A stretch of DNA of 64,000 nucleotides from Draconibacterium mangrovi (GTDB lineage: Bacteria > Bacteroidota > Bacteroidia > Bacteroidales > Prolixibacteraceae), in assembly GCF_010586825.1 (NCBI RefSeq), contig NZ_JAAAGB010000006.1:248001-312000 (forward strand), written 5' to 3'. Below, in pieces: positions 44,800-52,981 of this stretch. The notes under the pieces are model-generated. The model saw only the letters and a list, made by a program, of their open reading frames with translations. It was not told the origin of the DNA and searched no databases. The translations under genes and the position numbers were made by a program. How positions within the stretch are numbered: the first letter of the stretch is position 1; each line of letters opens with the position of its first letter.

Positions 44800-45177
44800 C
44801 CGAAGGTGTCGATCGACCTTCCGAAGCTATCCGTTGACCTTCCGAAGGTATCCTTTCTGCTTCCGAAGCTGAACGTCTGTGTTCCGAAGGTCGAGCTCCG
44901 GCTTCAAAAGTTAAAATTTGTGCTTCAGAAGGTATCGATCCGACTTCAAAAGTTAAAATTTGAGCTTCCGAAGGTGTCACTCCGGCTTCAGAAGCTCAAG
45001 TTCGGGCTTCCGAAGGTATCAATTTGAGTTCCGAAGCTATTGTTTGAGCTTCCGAAGGTATAATTAATACTTCCGAAGGTATCCTTTTAGCTTCAGAAGC
45101 TATAATTAATACCTCGGAACTTAAAGTCAGAGCCTGCGATCCTTAAGGGATGAGCTCCGAAAATCTAACTTCAGCTG
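44800..45177. repeat. 21-bp-period tandem array 2 (core CTTCCGAAG)
   Basis: Sixteen good units start every 21 bases from 44800 to 45115, and two degenerate units follow (45136 and 45157), with no indel. The conserved part spans the unit junction: ..CTT then CCGAAG(G/C)T, with CAGAAG and CAAAAG variants. The remaining ten or so bases vary. Units tend to alternate between CGAAGG and CGAAGC or AAAAGT. Units starting at 44905 and 44947 differ at one base only. The array ends about 99 bases before the -7-like box of the next gene. Confidence 0.92.
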
Positions 45178-45253
45178 AATTTTTGGATATTCCTGTTAAT
45201 TTGTTTCTCGCAAAGAGTGTTAAATAAACTTCTTCAAAGGATAGATTTGTCAC

Positions 45254-45283
45254 TTTGTGGTTATTACAATTTAAATATCTTTA
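45254..45283 (+). promoter_or_regulatory. Promoter of the DUF5916 gene
   Basis: TTTG (45254-45257), an 18-base spacer and TATCTTTA (45276-45283, seven of eight) match the Bacteroidota -33/-7 pattern. The box lies downstream of the upstream in-frame start at 45217, so the start at 45325 is preferred. Confidence 0.6.
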
Positions 45284-45324
45284 CAGGCAATTTATTATAC
45301 CTAAATCAATTAAAGCTGTTTCTT

Positions 45325-47499
45325 ATGAAGTTGCCTTTGGTCTTATTTCTCTGTGTATGTTTGGCATATACTGCTGTTGCCAACAATTATAGCTCAAAAT
45401 CGGATACAACGATAAATACCTTCAATAAAGCCTATGTTTATCGCGTAAAGAAATTGCAGGGGCTAATAAATATTGATGGTGTAATTGATGAAAGCGACTG
45501 GCAAAGCGCGCAAAAAGCAGATAAATTTTACCGGGTGCTACCTGTTGATACCGGTTTTGCCACGCAGCCTTCAACAATGATGATGGCATACGACGACAAA
45601 GCCTTGTACGTAGCACAAATATTTTACGATACTATTCCCGGCGATCGTGTGATGGAATCGTTCCGCCGTGATTTTAGCTTTGGAAATAACGATAACCTGC
45701 TCATATTTTTCGATACATTTTTGGATCAGACAAACGGTTTTTCATTTGGAGTTTCGGCCTCGGGAGCCAAGTGGGACGGAACCATGAGTAACGGACACAG
45801 TATTTCGTTGGATTGGGATTGCAAATGGGAGATGAAAACCAAACATTACGACAACCGATGGGTAAGCGAAATGCGTATTCCGTTTAAATCGGTTCGGTAT
45901 CCGAAAGGTAGCAAAGAGTGGAACGTAAACTTTAGCCGATTGGATTTGAAATCGAACGAAAAGTCGGCATGGGCGCCTGTGCCAAGGCAGTTTCCAACGG
46001 CATCGCTGGCTTACACCGGACGTATGCAGTTTGAAGAGCCACTGCCAAAATCAAAAATGCAGTTTTCAGTAATTCCTTATTTATTGGGTGGCGCATCAAA
46101 AGATTTTGAGGCCGGCACAAGTACCGATTACCGTACCGATGTTGGTTTTGATGCCAAAGTTGGTATCTCGTCATCGATGACACTCGACCTGACGTATAAT
46201 CCCGATTTTGCGCAGGTTGAAGTTGATCAGCAGGTAACCAATATTGATCGTTTCGAATTGTTCTTCCCCGAAAAACGACAGTTCTTCCTCGAGAACAGCG
46301 ACCTTTTTTCAAGTTATGGATACTCGCATACTTTAACTCCGTTTTTCTCGCGCCGTATTGGTTTGGATGCGCCGGTACTTGCCGGGGCCCGATTGAGTGG
46401 GAAAATTGGCAAAGACTGGCGGGTAGGTTTTATGAATATGGCCACCGAAGAAACCAGCGAAAACCTGGCCCGGAATTTTACTGTGGCTTCCGTTCAGAAG
46501 AAAATGTTTACGCGGTCGAGCCTTGGATTTATTGCCGTTAACAAAGAATATTTTGATGAACCATCGGACACCAGCATGTTTAACCGCGTGATTGGTTTCG
46601 ACTATAACCTGGCCAGCAAAGACAATGTGTGGGATGGTAAGTTCTTTTACCACCGCTCGTTTCAACCCGATAATCCCGATAAACAATATGCACAGGGAGC
46701 CATGTTAAATTACAGCACTCCGCATCTACACCTGGGGATTTATGAAACTTCGGTTGGCGAAAATTACCGTGCCGAGGCCGGCTATGTGCGCCGAACAGGA
46801 TATAACTTTATTGGTGCATCGGCCGGTTATACTTTTGTGCCCAATAGAAAAGTGGTAAATCACGGGCCGAGTATAAAACTTGATAACTATTTCAATCCTG
46901 ATAAGGATTTGATTGAACATGAGTATGAGTTCGAATATGAGTTAACCTTTGCAAACCGGGCAGAACTGAGTTTTGGTTATGCCGATCATTTTGTGCAACT
47001 ACGAAACGATTTTAACCCAACACAGGATCCTGACAATTATTTACCCGAAGGTTCGGAATATGATTTTGGACTTTTTTCTGTTAAGTACCAGTCAACACGT
47101 AAATCGTTGTTTACCTGGGAAGCCGAGGCCTCAAAAGGCAGTTTCTATAGTGGCGACATTCAGTACATACAGGGAGAAATTGGTTACCGCTTTCAACCCT
47201 ATGTAAACCTTACCATGAATTTTAACTACACCGATATGGATTTGGGTGATCCGTTCAACCGCGAAAAGTTTTGGCTGGTGGGCCCGAAAATGGATATCAC
47301 TTTCACCGATAAAATATTCTGGTCGACTTTTGTGCAGTACAACGAACAAATCGACAATCTGAATATCAACTCTCGCTTTCAGTGGCGTTATCAACCGGTT
47401 TCGGATATTTACCTGGTTTACACCGACAACTATTTTACCGGCAACTGGAACTCGAGAAACAGGGCAGTGGTTTTAAAAATGACTTACTGGTTTAATTAG
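45325..47499 (+). CDS. DUF5916 outer-membrane protein with CBM9-like N-terminal domain
   Basis: Exported protein of 724 residues. The signal peptide is about residues 1-19 (MKLPLVLFLCVCLAYTAVA). A carbohydrate-binding family 9-like beta-sandwich (about 40-235) has INIDGVIDESDWQSA at its start. The rest is the DUF5916 region, predicted to be a beta-barrel. It contains LTYNPDFAQVEVDQQVTNID, then FFPEKRQFFLENSDLF, and ends with the outer-membrane-type C-terminal aromatic LKMTYWFN. Function is unknown; sugar or polymer handling at the surface is suggested by the N-terminal domain. The start was set by the promoter and signal peptide. Confidence 0.88.
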   Translation: MKLPLVLFLCVCLAYTAVANNYSSKSDTTINTFNKAYVYRVKKLQGLINIDGVIDESDWQSAQKADKFYRVLPVDTGFATQPSTMMMAYDDKALYVAQIFYDTIPGDRVMESFRRDFSFGNNDNLLIFFDTFLDQTNGFSFGVSASGAKWDGTMSNGHSISLDWDCKWEMKTKHYDNRWVSEMRIPFKSVRYPKGSKEWNVNFSRLDLKSNEKSAWAPVPRQFPTASLAYTGRMQFEEPLPKSKMQFSVIPYLLGGASKDFEAGTSTDYRTDVGFDAKVGISSSMTLDLTYNPDFAQVEVDQQVTNIDRFELFFPEKRQFFLENSDLFSSYGYSHTLTPFFSRRIGLDAPVLAGARLSGKIGKDWRVGFMNMATEETSENLARNFTVASVQKKMFTRSSLGFIAVNKEYFDEPSDTSMFNRVIGFDYNLASKDNVWDGKFFYHRSFQPDNPDKQYAQGAMLNYSTPHLHLGIYETSVGENYRAEAGYVRRTGYNFIGASAGYTFVPNRKVVNHGPSIKLDNYFNPDKDLIEHEYEFEYELTFANRAELSFGYADHFVQLRNDFNPTQDPDNYLPEGSEYDFGLFSVKYQSTRKSLFTWEAEASKGSFYSGDIQYIQGEIGYRFQPYVNLTMNFNYTDMDLGDPFNREKFWLVGPKMDITFTDKIFWSTFVQYNEQIDNLNINSRFQWRYQPVSDIYLVYTDNYFTGNWNSRNRAVVLKMTYWFN

Positions 47500-47668
47500 G
47501 GATTTTGCACATCGCAATAATTCGCCGAACCATTCCGCCCCGGATTCGTAAAAATCAAACATAAGTGACTAAAATCACTTCGGATTAGAGTGGTAAATCG
47601 TATGTTTTACCAATTTGTTAAACCGATTTTGGGGGCTCTGAATTATTTCTGACATCGCGAAAAAAAAT

Positions 47669-47676
47669 TAACTTTG
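47669..47676 (+). promoter_or_regulatory. -7 promoter box of mdh
   Basis: TAACTTTG is a perfect TAnnTTTG. TTTC (47646-47649) lies 19 bases upstream as a possible -33 element. The leader is about 70 bases. Confidence 0.6.
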
Positions 47677-47749
47677 CGTGCCTTAAAACAATTTGACAGA
47701 CAATTGTTTAAGATAACACGATTTTATAATTATAAAACTCACTAGTAAA

Positions 47750-48670
47750 ATGAAAGTAACAGTAGTTGGAGCAGGTGCAGTAGGTGCAAGTTGTGCCGAG
47801 TATATCGCAATTAAAGATTTTGCAGATGAAATAGTATTGATTGACATCAAAGAAGGTTTTGCTGAAGGTAAAGCAATGGATTTGATGCAAACTGCTTCGT
47901 TAAACGGTTTTGACTCAACTATCGTTGGTGCCACTAACGATTACACAAAAACAGCTGGTAGCGATGTTGCAGTAATTACCAGTGGTATTCCACGTAAACC
48001 GGGAATGACTCGTGAAGAGTTGATCGGTATTAATGCCGGAATTGTAAAAGACGTTGCTGAAAAATTGATCGCTGAGTCGCCAAGCGTAATCATTATTGTG
48101 GTTAGTAACCCAATGGATACAATGGCTTACCTGGCACACAAAGCTACAGGTCTTCCTAAAAACCGCATTATCGGTATGGGTGGTGCATTAGATAGCGCAC
48201 GTTTTAAATACAGATTGGCTGAAGCATTGGAATGTGCACAGTCAGATATTTCTGCAATGGTAATTGGTGGACACAGCGATACCGGTATGGTTCCGTTAAT
48301 CGACAAAGCTGTTCGAAACAGTGTTCCTGTTACTGAATTTTTAAGTGAAGAGAAACAAGCCGAAGTTGTTGAAGCAACTAAAGTTGGTGGTGCTACTTTA
48401 ACAAAATTGCTGGGAACCAGCGCATGGTATGCTCCCGGTGCTGCAGTATCAGAATTGGTTCGTGCCATTGCATTGGATTCTAAAAAAATGTTCCCATGTT
48501 CAGCTCTTCTAGAAGGCGAGTACGGTTTAAGCGACATTTCAATCGGTGTTCCTTGTATCATCGGTAAAAACGGTATCGAGAAAATCGTTGAAATCGAATT
48601 GACTGATGCTGAAAAAGAAAAATTGGCTGCAAGTGCAGAAGGTGTTTCAGCTGTGAACGCTTTACTATAA
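47750..48670 (+). CDS. mdh: Malate dehydrogenase (LDH-like type)
   Basis: Interconverts malate and oxaloacetate with NAD. It has 306 residues. The NAD-binding motif is VVGAGAVGASCAEYIA (5-20), with Asp32 after the second strand selecting NAD. The substrate arginines are Arg82 and Arg88 in IPRKPGMTRE and Arg151. The catalytic pair is Asp148 and His175 in GGHSDTGMVP. The presence of Arg82, rather than Gln, marks malate rather than lactate specificity. It is a single gene with its own promoter and terminator, part of central carbon flow toward fumarate and succinate. Confidence 0.96.
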   Translation: MKVTVVGAGAVGASCAEYIAIKDFADEIVLIDIKEGFAEGKAMDLMQTASLNGFDSTIVGATNDYTKTAGSDVAVITSGIPRKPGMTREELIGINAGIVKDVAEKLIAESPSVIIIVVSNPMDTMAYLAHKATGLPKNRIIGMGGALDSARFKYRLAEALECAQSDISAMVIGGHSDTGMVPLIDKAVRNSVPVTEFLSEEKQAEVVEATKVGGATLTKLLGTSAWYAPGAAVSELVRAIALDSKKMFPCSALLEGEYGLSDISIGVPCIIGKNGIEKIVEIELTDAEKEKLAASAEGVSAVNALL

Positions 48671-48696
48671 TTCGAAAGATTAAAAACAGCATACAG

Positions 48697-48725
48697 AGGC
48701 TCGCAATTTTTGCGGGCCTTTTTTT
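48697..48725 (+). terminator. Terminator of mdh
   Basis: Stem AGGCTCGCA (48697-48705) / TGCGGGCCT (48711-48719) with a T run. Confidence 0.85.
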
Positions 48726-48838
48726 GTGAAAGTCTCTCCCCATCTTTTTATGTGTATTGCCGTTTGAGTTTCGTCCGGGAGAATCACCTGGCTTCGATCG
48801 GCTTTCTTCGCCGGACGATTTCCCTTTGGTCATTTCAT

Positions 48839-48998
48839 CCCGGTGCTACGCACCGGGTTATTCACATTCGACGCTTCCAGCGTCATGAAAAGTTTGCAAT
48901 TCCGACATAATTGGTCAATAAACTCGTCCTAACTTTGTAATTCAGTTCAATATCCCGAAGGGATAAAATGTGACTAACCTCGGGTGAAACCCGAGGTT
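48839..48998. repeat. Four-hairpin palindromic cassette
   Basis: Four perfect short hairpins with three-base loops occur in a row: CCCGGTGC-TAC-GCACCGGG (48839-48857), GACGCT-TCC-AGCGTC (48870-48884), TATCCC-GAA-GGGATA (48951-48965) and AACCTCGGGT-GAA-ACCCGAGGTT (48976-48998). It lies in the 502-base gap between mdh and the protease gene. No gene is supported in that gap. Confidence 0.75.
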
Positions 48999-49172
48999 GA
49001 TGTGCGGTAATTTAAAGGTGCAATCAATAAGATATTCAAAGCACAATCGTTTTATGCGCCTGGTAATCTGACTATTTTTATGAAATGCTGTCGACAGGTC
49101 TTACTTTCATTCCTGCTGGTAATTTCCGGGAATGTAGAATATTTTGTACTAATTTGATTTAAATTTGAAGCC

Positions 49173-49598
49173 ATGCGAACGAAAATACCTATTGACATTA
49201 TAGAGCTGGAATCGTCGAACTATCATTTAATTCTTCCCACGCAATTCGAAGGAAGCGAAACCGCCTATTGGGTGATTGATACCGGGGCCTCAAAATCGGT
49301 ATTTGATAAAAACCAGGCTGAATTTATTTTGTCGGAAGAGGAAGGTACAGAAGATCTCCATGCGGCAAACATGAGTGAGGAACCGTTAAAAACGTCGCTG
49401 GGTATTTTAAAACCATTGTCTTTTGGCAAGCTAAAAGTCGACAACATGAAAGTTGCCCTGATGGATATGAACCACATTAACGAACTCTACCAAAAAGTTA
49501 GCGACTATAAAATCTGCGGTTTGCTGGGAAGCGATTTCCTGTTGAAATATAATGCCGTTATTGATTATAAACGACGGGTACTGAAGTTGTCAGAGTAA
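49173..49598 (+). CDS. Retropepsin-like aspartic protease
   Basis: Protein of 141 residues made of one retropepsin-type domain. The catalytic motif DTGAS is at 36-40 (YWVIDTGASKSVF). The later ICGLLGSDFLLKYNAVIDYKRRVLKL is the matching glycine-rich strand of single-domain aspartic proteases. It should act as a homodimer, since only one active-site Asp is present. No signal peptide or membrane helix is seen, so it is probably cytoplasmic. The substrate is unknown. It is convergent with the following lipoprotein gene. Confidence 0.88.
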   Translation: MRTKIPIDIIELESSNYHLILPTQFEGSETAYWVIDTGASKSVFDKNQAEFILSEEEGTEDLHAANMSEEPLKTSLGILKPLSFGKLKVDNMKVALMDMNHINELYQKVSDYKICGLLGSDFLLKYNAVIDYKRRVLKLSE

Positions 49599-49630
49599 AT
49601 AATCCGGATCTTAAAGGATTACGCATGGAG

Positions 49631-50227
49631 TTAATTTAGTTTTAACGAATTTACAATTGCCTCCAATTCTTGCTTTTGTTTCTCTGTTTGATACGTGATC
49701 GTGATATCGATATAAAAATCATTCCTTTTCAAGGCGAAATGAGTTTGATTCATTGTCATCTGCTGAATCGTCATGGTAAGATCGAAAGTGAAACACTCAA
49801 TATTGTTTTTCAGAAACGTTTTCTCAATCTCGGAAGTGATAGGATTTAAATTAGCGTATTGCTTTTTTACATGCACTAAATATTCGTTTTCGTTTTTAAG
49901 CTCCGGGTAAAGAGTGCTCCTTTCTGCTATCATCGACAGATTGGGTTTAAATTCCTCCTTTTCAATTTCCTGATAAATGGTGAGCAAGTTGGCCACTAAA
50001 ACAGTATCCTTTTTATCCGCCTCTGCTGCTGTTGCCTTCTTTTCAATTTTACCCAAAGTGTCAACTGTCCAGCTTTCAGGAACATTCATACTTAATTTGA
50101 AATAGTTGCTGGAATAAATCTCATTCTCCAGCTTTCCTTCTTCAACCGGACTGCGGTTAATATTCGTGCACCCCAAGCCAAGTAGTAACAGAATTAAAGC
50201 GAAGAAAAGAACATGTGTTTTTAGCAT
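49631..50227 (-). CDS. Lipoprotein, DcrB/PsbP-like (DUF1795 type)
   Basis: Lipoprotein of 198 residues. The signal peptide ends LLLGLGC (Cys20). The mature part starts with a linker and then YFKLSMNVPESWTVD, a stretch seen in PsbP/DcrB-like domains, and ends with ITYQTEKQKQELEAIVNSLK, the usual closing helix of this fold. The assignment is by pattern and only moderately secure; the role is unknown. The gene follows the TolB-like gene by 33 bases on the same strand, so it is probably co-transcribed. Confidence 0.72.
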   Translation of the reverse strand: MLKTHVLFFALILLLLGLGCTNINRSPVEEGKLENEIYSSNYFKLSMNVPESWTVDTLGKIEKKATAAEADKKDTVLVANLLTIYQEIEKEEFKPNLSMIAERSTLYPELKNENEYLVHVKKQYANLNPITSEIEKTFLKNNIECFTFDLTMTIQQMTMNQTHFALKRNDFYIDITITYQTEKQKQELEAIVNSLKLN

Positions 50228-50260
50228 GATATATAAGTTTTTATCTGGTTTGGGTAATAC

Positions 50261-51775
50261 TTAATCGCTGTTCGAAACAAATGCAATCTTCTTGCTGTCG
50301 GGCGACCAGCTAGGAACATTTATCGATCCCTGTCCGCCGTAAATGTAGGCTATAATTCGCGGTTGGCCACCTTCGTATGGCATTAAGCGAATCAGACAAT
50401 GTTTGTAAAACGGATGATCAGCAGGATCAATATCTTCAGGAAATGAAATGAATACGATCCACTTTTTGTCCGGGCTTACATGCGGGAACCAGTCGTTGTA
50501 TTTGTCGTCGGTCAGCTGAACCTGATTTTTGCCATCAGCATCCATTCGCCACAATTGCATTTTTCCGCTTCTGGTTGAATTGAAGAAAATGTATTTCCCA
50601 TCGGGGCTGTATTCCGGTCCGTCATCAAGCGTTTTTTCGTTGGTCAGTTGTGTTTCTTCGCCAGTGGCAACATCAACACCGAAAATATCGTATTGGCCGT
50701 TTCGTTCGCCGGTAAAGACCATCGTTTTTTTATCGGGCGACCACCCATGAAAATACGAAGCGCCAAGTCCTGTTTTTGTAACTCTAACGGGAGTAGAATC
50801 GCCTTTTGCAGGCAAATAATAAATGGTGGAACTTCCGTTGTTATCGACGCTGTGGTGCGAAATGCCCAGCAAACCTCCATCGAAAGTTAAAACATGGTCG
50901 TTGTTGTTATTGGTAGCAAATCCGGTATTCAACGGTTTGATTTCGCCGATAGCCAGTTTGTAGGTGAATAAATGCCCTTTTGAATTGTAGATCAGCTTTT
51001 CATTATCAGGCGTCCAGTTAGGTGCCTGAATCGAATGTGCCGAATGGTGGATCACTTTGCGCAATCCGCTTTCAATATCCAGTATTTCAAGGTTGCTTCC
51101 AATGTAATCCCGGTAAGGTACATAGTCTTCTTTCTCGGGACGAATAATGCGTACATTCCGGTAAACTGCACTTTCCATAACATCGGCATTGTGTGCACAA
51201 ACATAAATTCCCACATAAACTTCGTTATCCAGCGGCAGGTTATCGAGTTGAACCACTTTAAAAGGCTCGCCAAACTTAGCTGTCGACATAATAAAAGAGG
51301 AGCCTTTTCTTTCCAGCTGAATTACATCCGGCGCCTGATCTTCCGATTTTACTTCTTCTGTATCTGCTCCTGCAGTTTTCCTGTATTGTAACGATGTAAG
51401 CCCATCGCCATGAACGGTTGCATTTGCATGTGGCGAATTGCTGTCGAGATTATTCCGAACCATCCAACCAACTTTGCGGTGCGGATCAACGCCATCGCCC
51501 AAAAGTTTTACTTCGGCGCGCAAAATAAAATCGCCCTGAAGTGTTGTCCACAAGTAATGAAACTGGTCGTCGGCAAACCACATGTTAAATCCCGATCCAC
51601 CGATTGTGTATGTTTGGTCGATTGCATTAAACGAAGCAAAACCCTGGTGTTTGCAGGCTCCAATATCGGTGTGGTTATCGAAAATACCCAGTTTGTTTTG
51701 TGCCGATGTAAAATTCATAATGATTAATAAGAAGGAAAGTACAGTAAATAAACGAATGAAAGCAGATTTGATCAT
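50261..51775 (-). CDS. Exported TolB-like beta-propeller protein with N-terminal lectin-type domain
   Basis: Exported protein of 504 residues. The signal peptide is about residues 1-25 (ending FTSA). A DUF1349/concanavalin-like beta-sandwich spans about 28-215 (GFNMWFADDQFHYLWTTLQG and VGWMVRNNLD). The C-terminal half is a WD40-like TolB propeller with repeated PD40 motifs: APNWTPDNEKLIYNS, HGWSPDKKTMVFTGE, PEYSPDGKYIFFNS, PHVSPDKKWIVFIS and PSWSPDSKKIAFVS. It probably binds carbohydrate or protein in the periplasm. It leads a two-gene unit with the lipoprotein downstream. Confidence 0.88.
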   Translation of the reverse strand: MIKSAFIRLFTVLSFLLIIMNFTSAQNKLGIFDNHTDIGACKHQGFASFNAIDQTYTIGGSGFNMWFADDQFHYLWTTLQGDFILRAEVKLLGDGVDPHRKVGWMVRNNLDSNSPHANATVHGDGLTSLQYRKTAGADTEEVKSEDQAPDVIQLERKGSSFIMSTAKFGEPFKVVQLDNLPLDNEVYVGIYVCAHNADVMESAVYRNVRIIRPEKEDYVPYRDYIGSNLEILDIESGLRKVIHHSAHSIQAPNWTPDNEKLIYNSKGHLFTYKLAIGEIKPLNTGFATNNNNDHVLTFDGGLLGISHHSVDNNGSSTIYYLPAKGDSTPVRVTKTGLGASYFHGWSPDKKTMVFTGERNGQYDIFGVDVATGEETQLTNEKTLDDGPEYSPDGKYIFFNSTRSGKMQLWRMDADGKNQVQLTDDKYNDWFPHVSPDKKWIVFISFPEDIDPADHPFYKHCLIRLMPYEGGQPRIIAYIYGGQGSINVPSWSPDSKKIAFVSNSD

Positions 51776-51879
51776 GACGTTTTAATTTAGTTGGTTAGTG
51801 TTGCAAGGCCAGTAAAATTAAGGAGTTTTCATTCAACTCAAAGAATGTTGGGCCTATTGTTGAACATATTCTGCAAATA

Positions 51880-52305
51880 TTAGTTTCGTCTGTAATATTC
51901 AATTCGTGTTGCCGGAACAATCTCATCGCGATAAAATGCCAGCGATTCTGATTCAAATTGATCTTCGTCCCAGTCAAAGTCTTCCAGAAATTCATTTCCG
52001 GCCATCCAAACAAAAGCTATAGCATCAATAATTCCGGAACTTGTTTCAACTTTAACCGGTGCCATCCCATAATCATCCCCTTCGTAGAAAGTCAGCAGGT
52101 AAATCGCATTTTCATCGAGGTTAAGTAGAACTTTCCCTTTTACTGTTGAGTTATTTTTTTTGATAATTGCCGGGTAATCGGCCTCTTTTAACGCAAAGCG
52201 TGAGTAACCATTTAAAGTTGCTTCTTCCGATTTTAACTTTTCCCCGCACAAACCCTCAGCAATTTCAGGAAATAACAGTGAACCATATACAAATACATTC
52301 ATCAT
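51880..52305 (-). CDS. Gamma-glutamylcyclotransferase-like (AIG2/GGCT fold) protein
   Basis: Cytoplasmic protein of 141 residues. The substrate loop FVYGSLLFPEI is at 4-14 (family signature YGSL), and the catalytic-type Glu sits in LTFYEGDDYG near residue 75. The fold acts on gamma-glutamyl amines or peptides, but substrates differ widely. No operon partner is seen. Two adjacent ATG codons at the start make the exact first residue uncertain by one. Confidence 0.88.
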   Translation of the reverse strand: MMNVFVYGSLLFPEIAEGLCGEKLKSEEATLNGYSRFALKEADYPAIIKKNNSTVKGKVLLNLDENAIYLLTFYEGDDYGMAPVKVETSSGIIDAIAFVWMAGNEFLEDFDWDEDQFESESLAFYRDEIVPATRIEYYRRN

Positions 52306-52351
52306 AAATTGTTGGCGTTAAACCAAATACTTCAAAATAACCGCTGTCGTT

Positions 52352-52382
52352 TTTGGAAAGCTGGACTATTTCGGTATATTTG
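52352..52382 (+). promoter_or_regulatory. Canonical Bacteroidota promoter of the 52472 gene
   Basis: TTTG (52352-52355), a 19-base spacer and TATATTTG (52375-52382). Both elements are perfect. This is the clearest full promoter in the window. Confidence 0.7.
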
Positions 52383-52401
52383 CTCCGCTTAAAAATAGGG
52401 T

Positions 52402-52428
52402 GAAAAAACTTGTGTAAAAAGTTTTTTC
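52402..52428 (+). promoter_or_regulatory. Leader hairpin with T-run (possible attenuator)
   Basis: Perfect stem GAAAAAACTT (52402-52411) / AAGTTTTTTC (52419-52428). It lies between the promoter and the ATG at 52472, so it is transcribed as leader. The six T residues are in the 3' arm, so its strength as a terminator is uncertain. Confidence 0.4.
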
Positions 52429-52471
52429 GGTAACAAATATTTTAAGTAGTTGCAGACGAGAAGTTTAAAGT

Positions 52472-52879
52472 ATGATTTCTAAAATAAAAATAACCAGAAG
52501 AATTGTAGTTCGTTTGGCCATGTTTATGGCAATTATTGCGGCTGCCTTGGTTTTGGATAATTATTTTGGGAATAATCCTGAGGAGGTTAAAAAGATTCAG
52601 GCTGAATCGCAGGAGCAGAGTAATGAGCAGGGTGCTGTTTACCTGATTGCTCAAACCTCTACAAATACAATAAAAACCTTCGAAGATCGTGTGTATTCAA
52701 AGCATACGAAACCTCAGTTGCACGACAAATTCTTACGCAATTATCACTCTATTCGCAATTACCAGGTTTTTAAAGCAGAGCTTGTTAAACAAACCACTCC
52801 GCTTATCTCATCCTATCATTACCTGGTTTTTCAAAATCACGTCTTTTCCCCCGAAGAAGACTCCGTAGCTTTATCGTAA
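52472..52879 (+). CDS. Hypothetical membrane-anchored protein
   Basis: Unrecognised 135-residue protein. A basic start (MISKIKITRRIVVR) is followed by one membrane helix (about 15-31, LAMFMAIIAAALVLDNYF). The rest is polar and probably periplasmic, with no motif I know. There is no lipobox or obvious cleavage site, so it is probably a signal-anchored protein. It lies 102 bases upstream of secDF on the same strand and might be co-transcribed with it, which would suggest an envelope role. The promoter is canonical and the leader carries a hairpin. Confidence 0.72.
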   Translation: MISKIKITRRIVVRLAMFMAIIAAALVLDNYFGNNPEEVKKIQAESQEQSNEQGAVYLIAQTSTNTIKTFEDRVYSKHTKPQLHDKFLRNYHSIRNYQVFKAELVKQTTPLISSYHYLVFQNHVFSPEEDSVALS

Positions 52880-52981
52880 TTCTTTTATCTGTTTAAAAGA
52901 ATATCAGGTGCAATGTATACCTGAATGAACTTGAATTCAATCAAATAAAAAATATCAATAAACATTTAAATTCAAATTAAA

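Larger units (their letters stand above)
44253..45324. other. Repeat-rich intergenic region (1.07 kb)
   Basis: No gene is supported. In order it contains the TolC terminator, copy B of the 166-bp element, two diverged copies of a 34-base repeat (44502-44535 and 44601-44634, each containing GGCACATAGA), a leader-like stretch resembling that before the GxxExxY gene (44636-44702), the 18-unit 21-bp array 2 (44800-45177) and the promoter of the DUF5916 gene. Confidence 0.7.

Noticed and set aside
44806-45027. Plus-strand open frame with LPKLSVD-type heptads, and its minus-strand counterpart
   Set aside because: Same reason as for array 1: both strands are open across the array. No promoter, start context or signal supports a protein.
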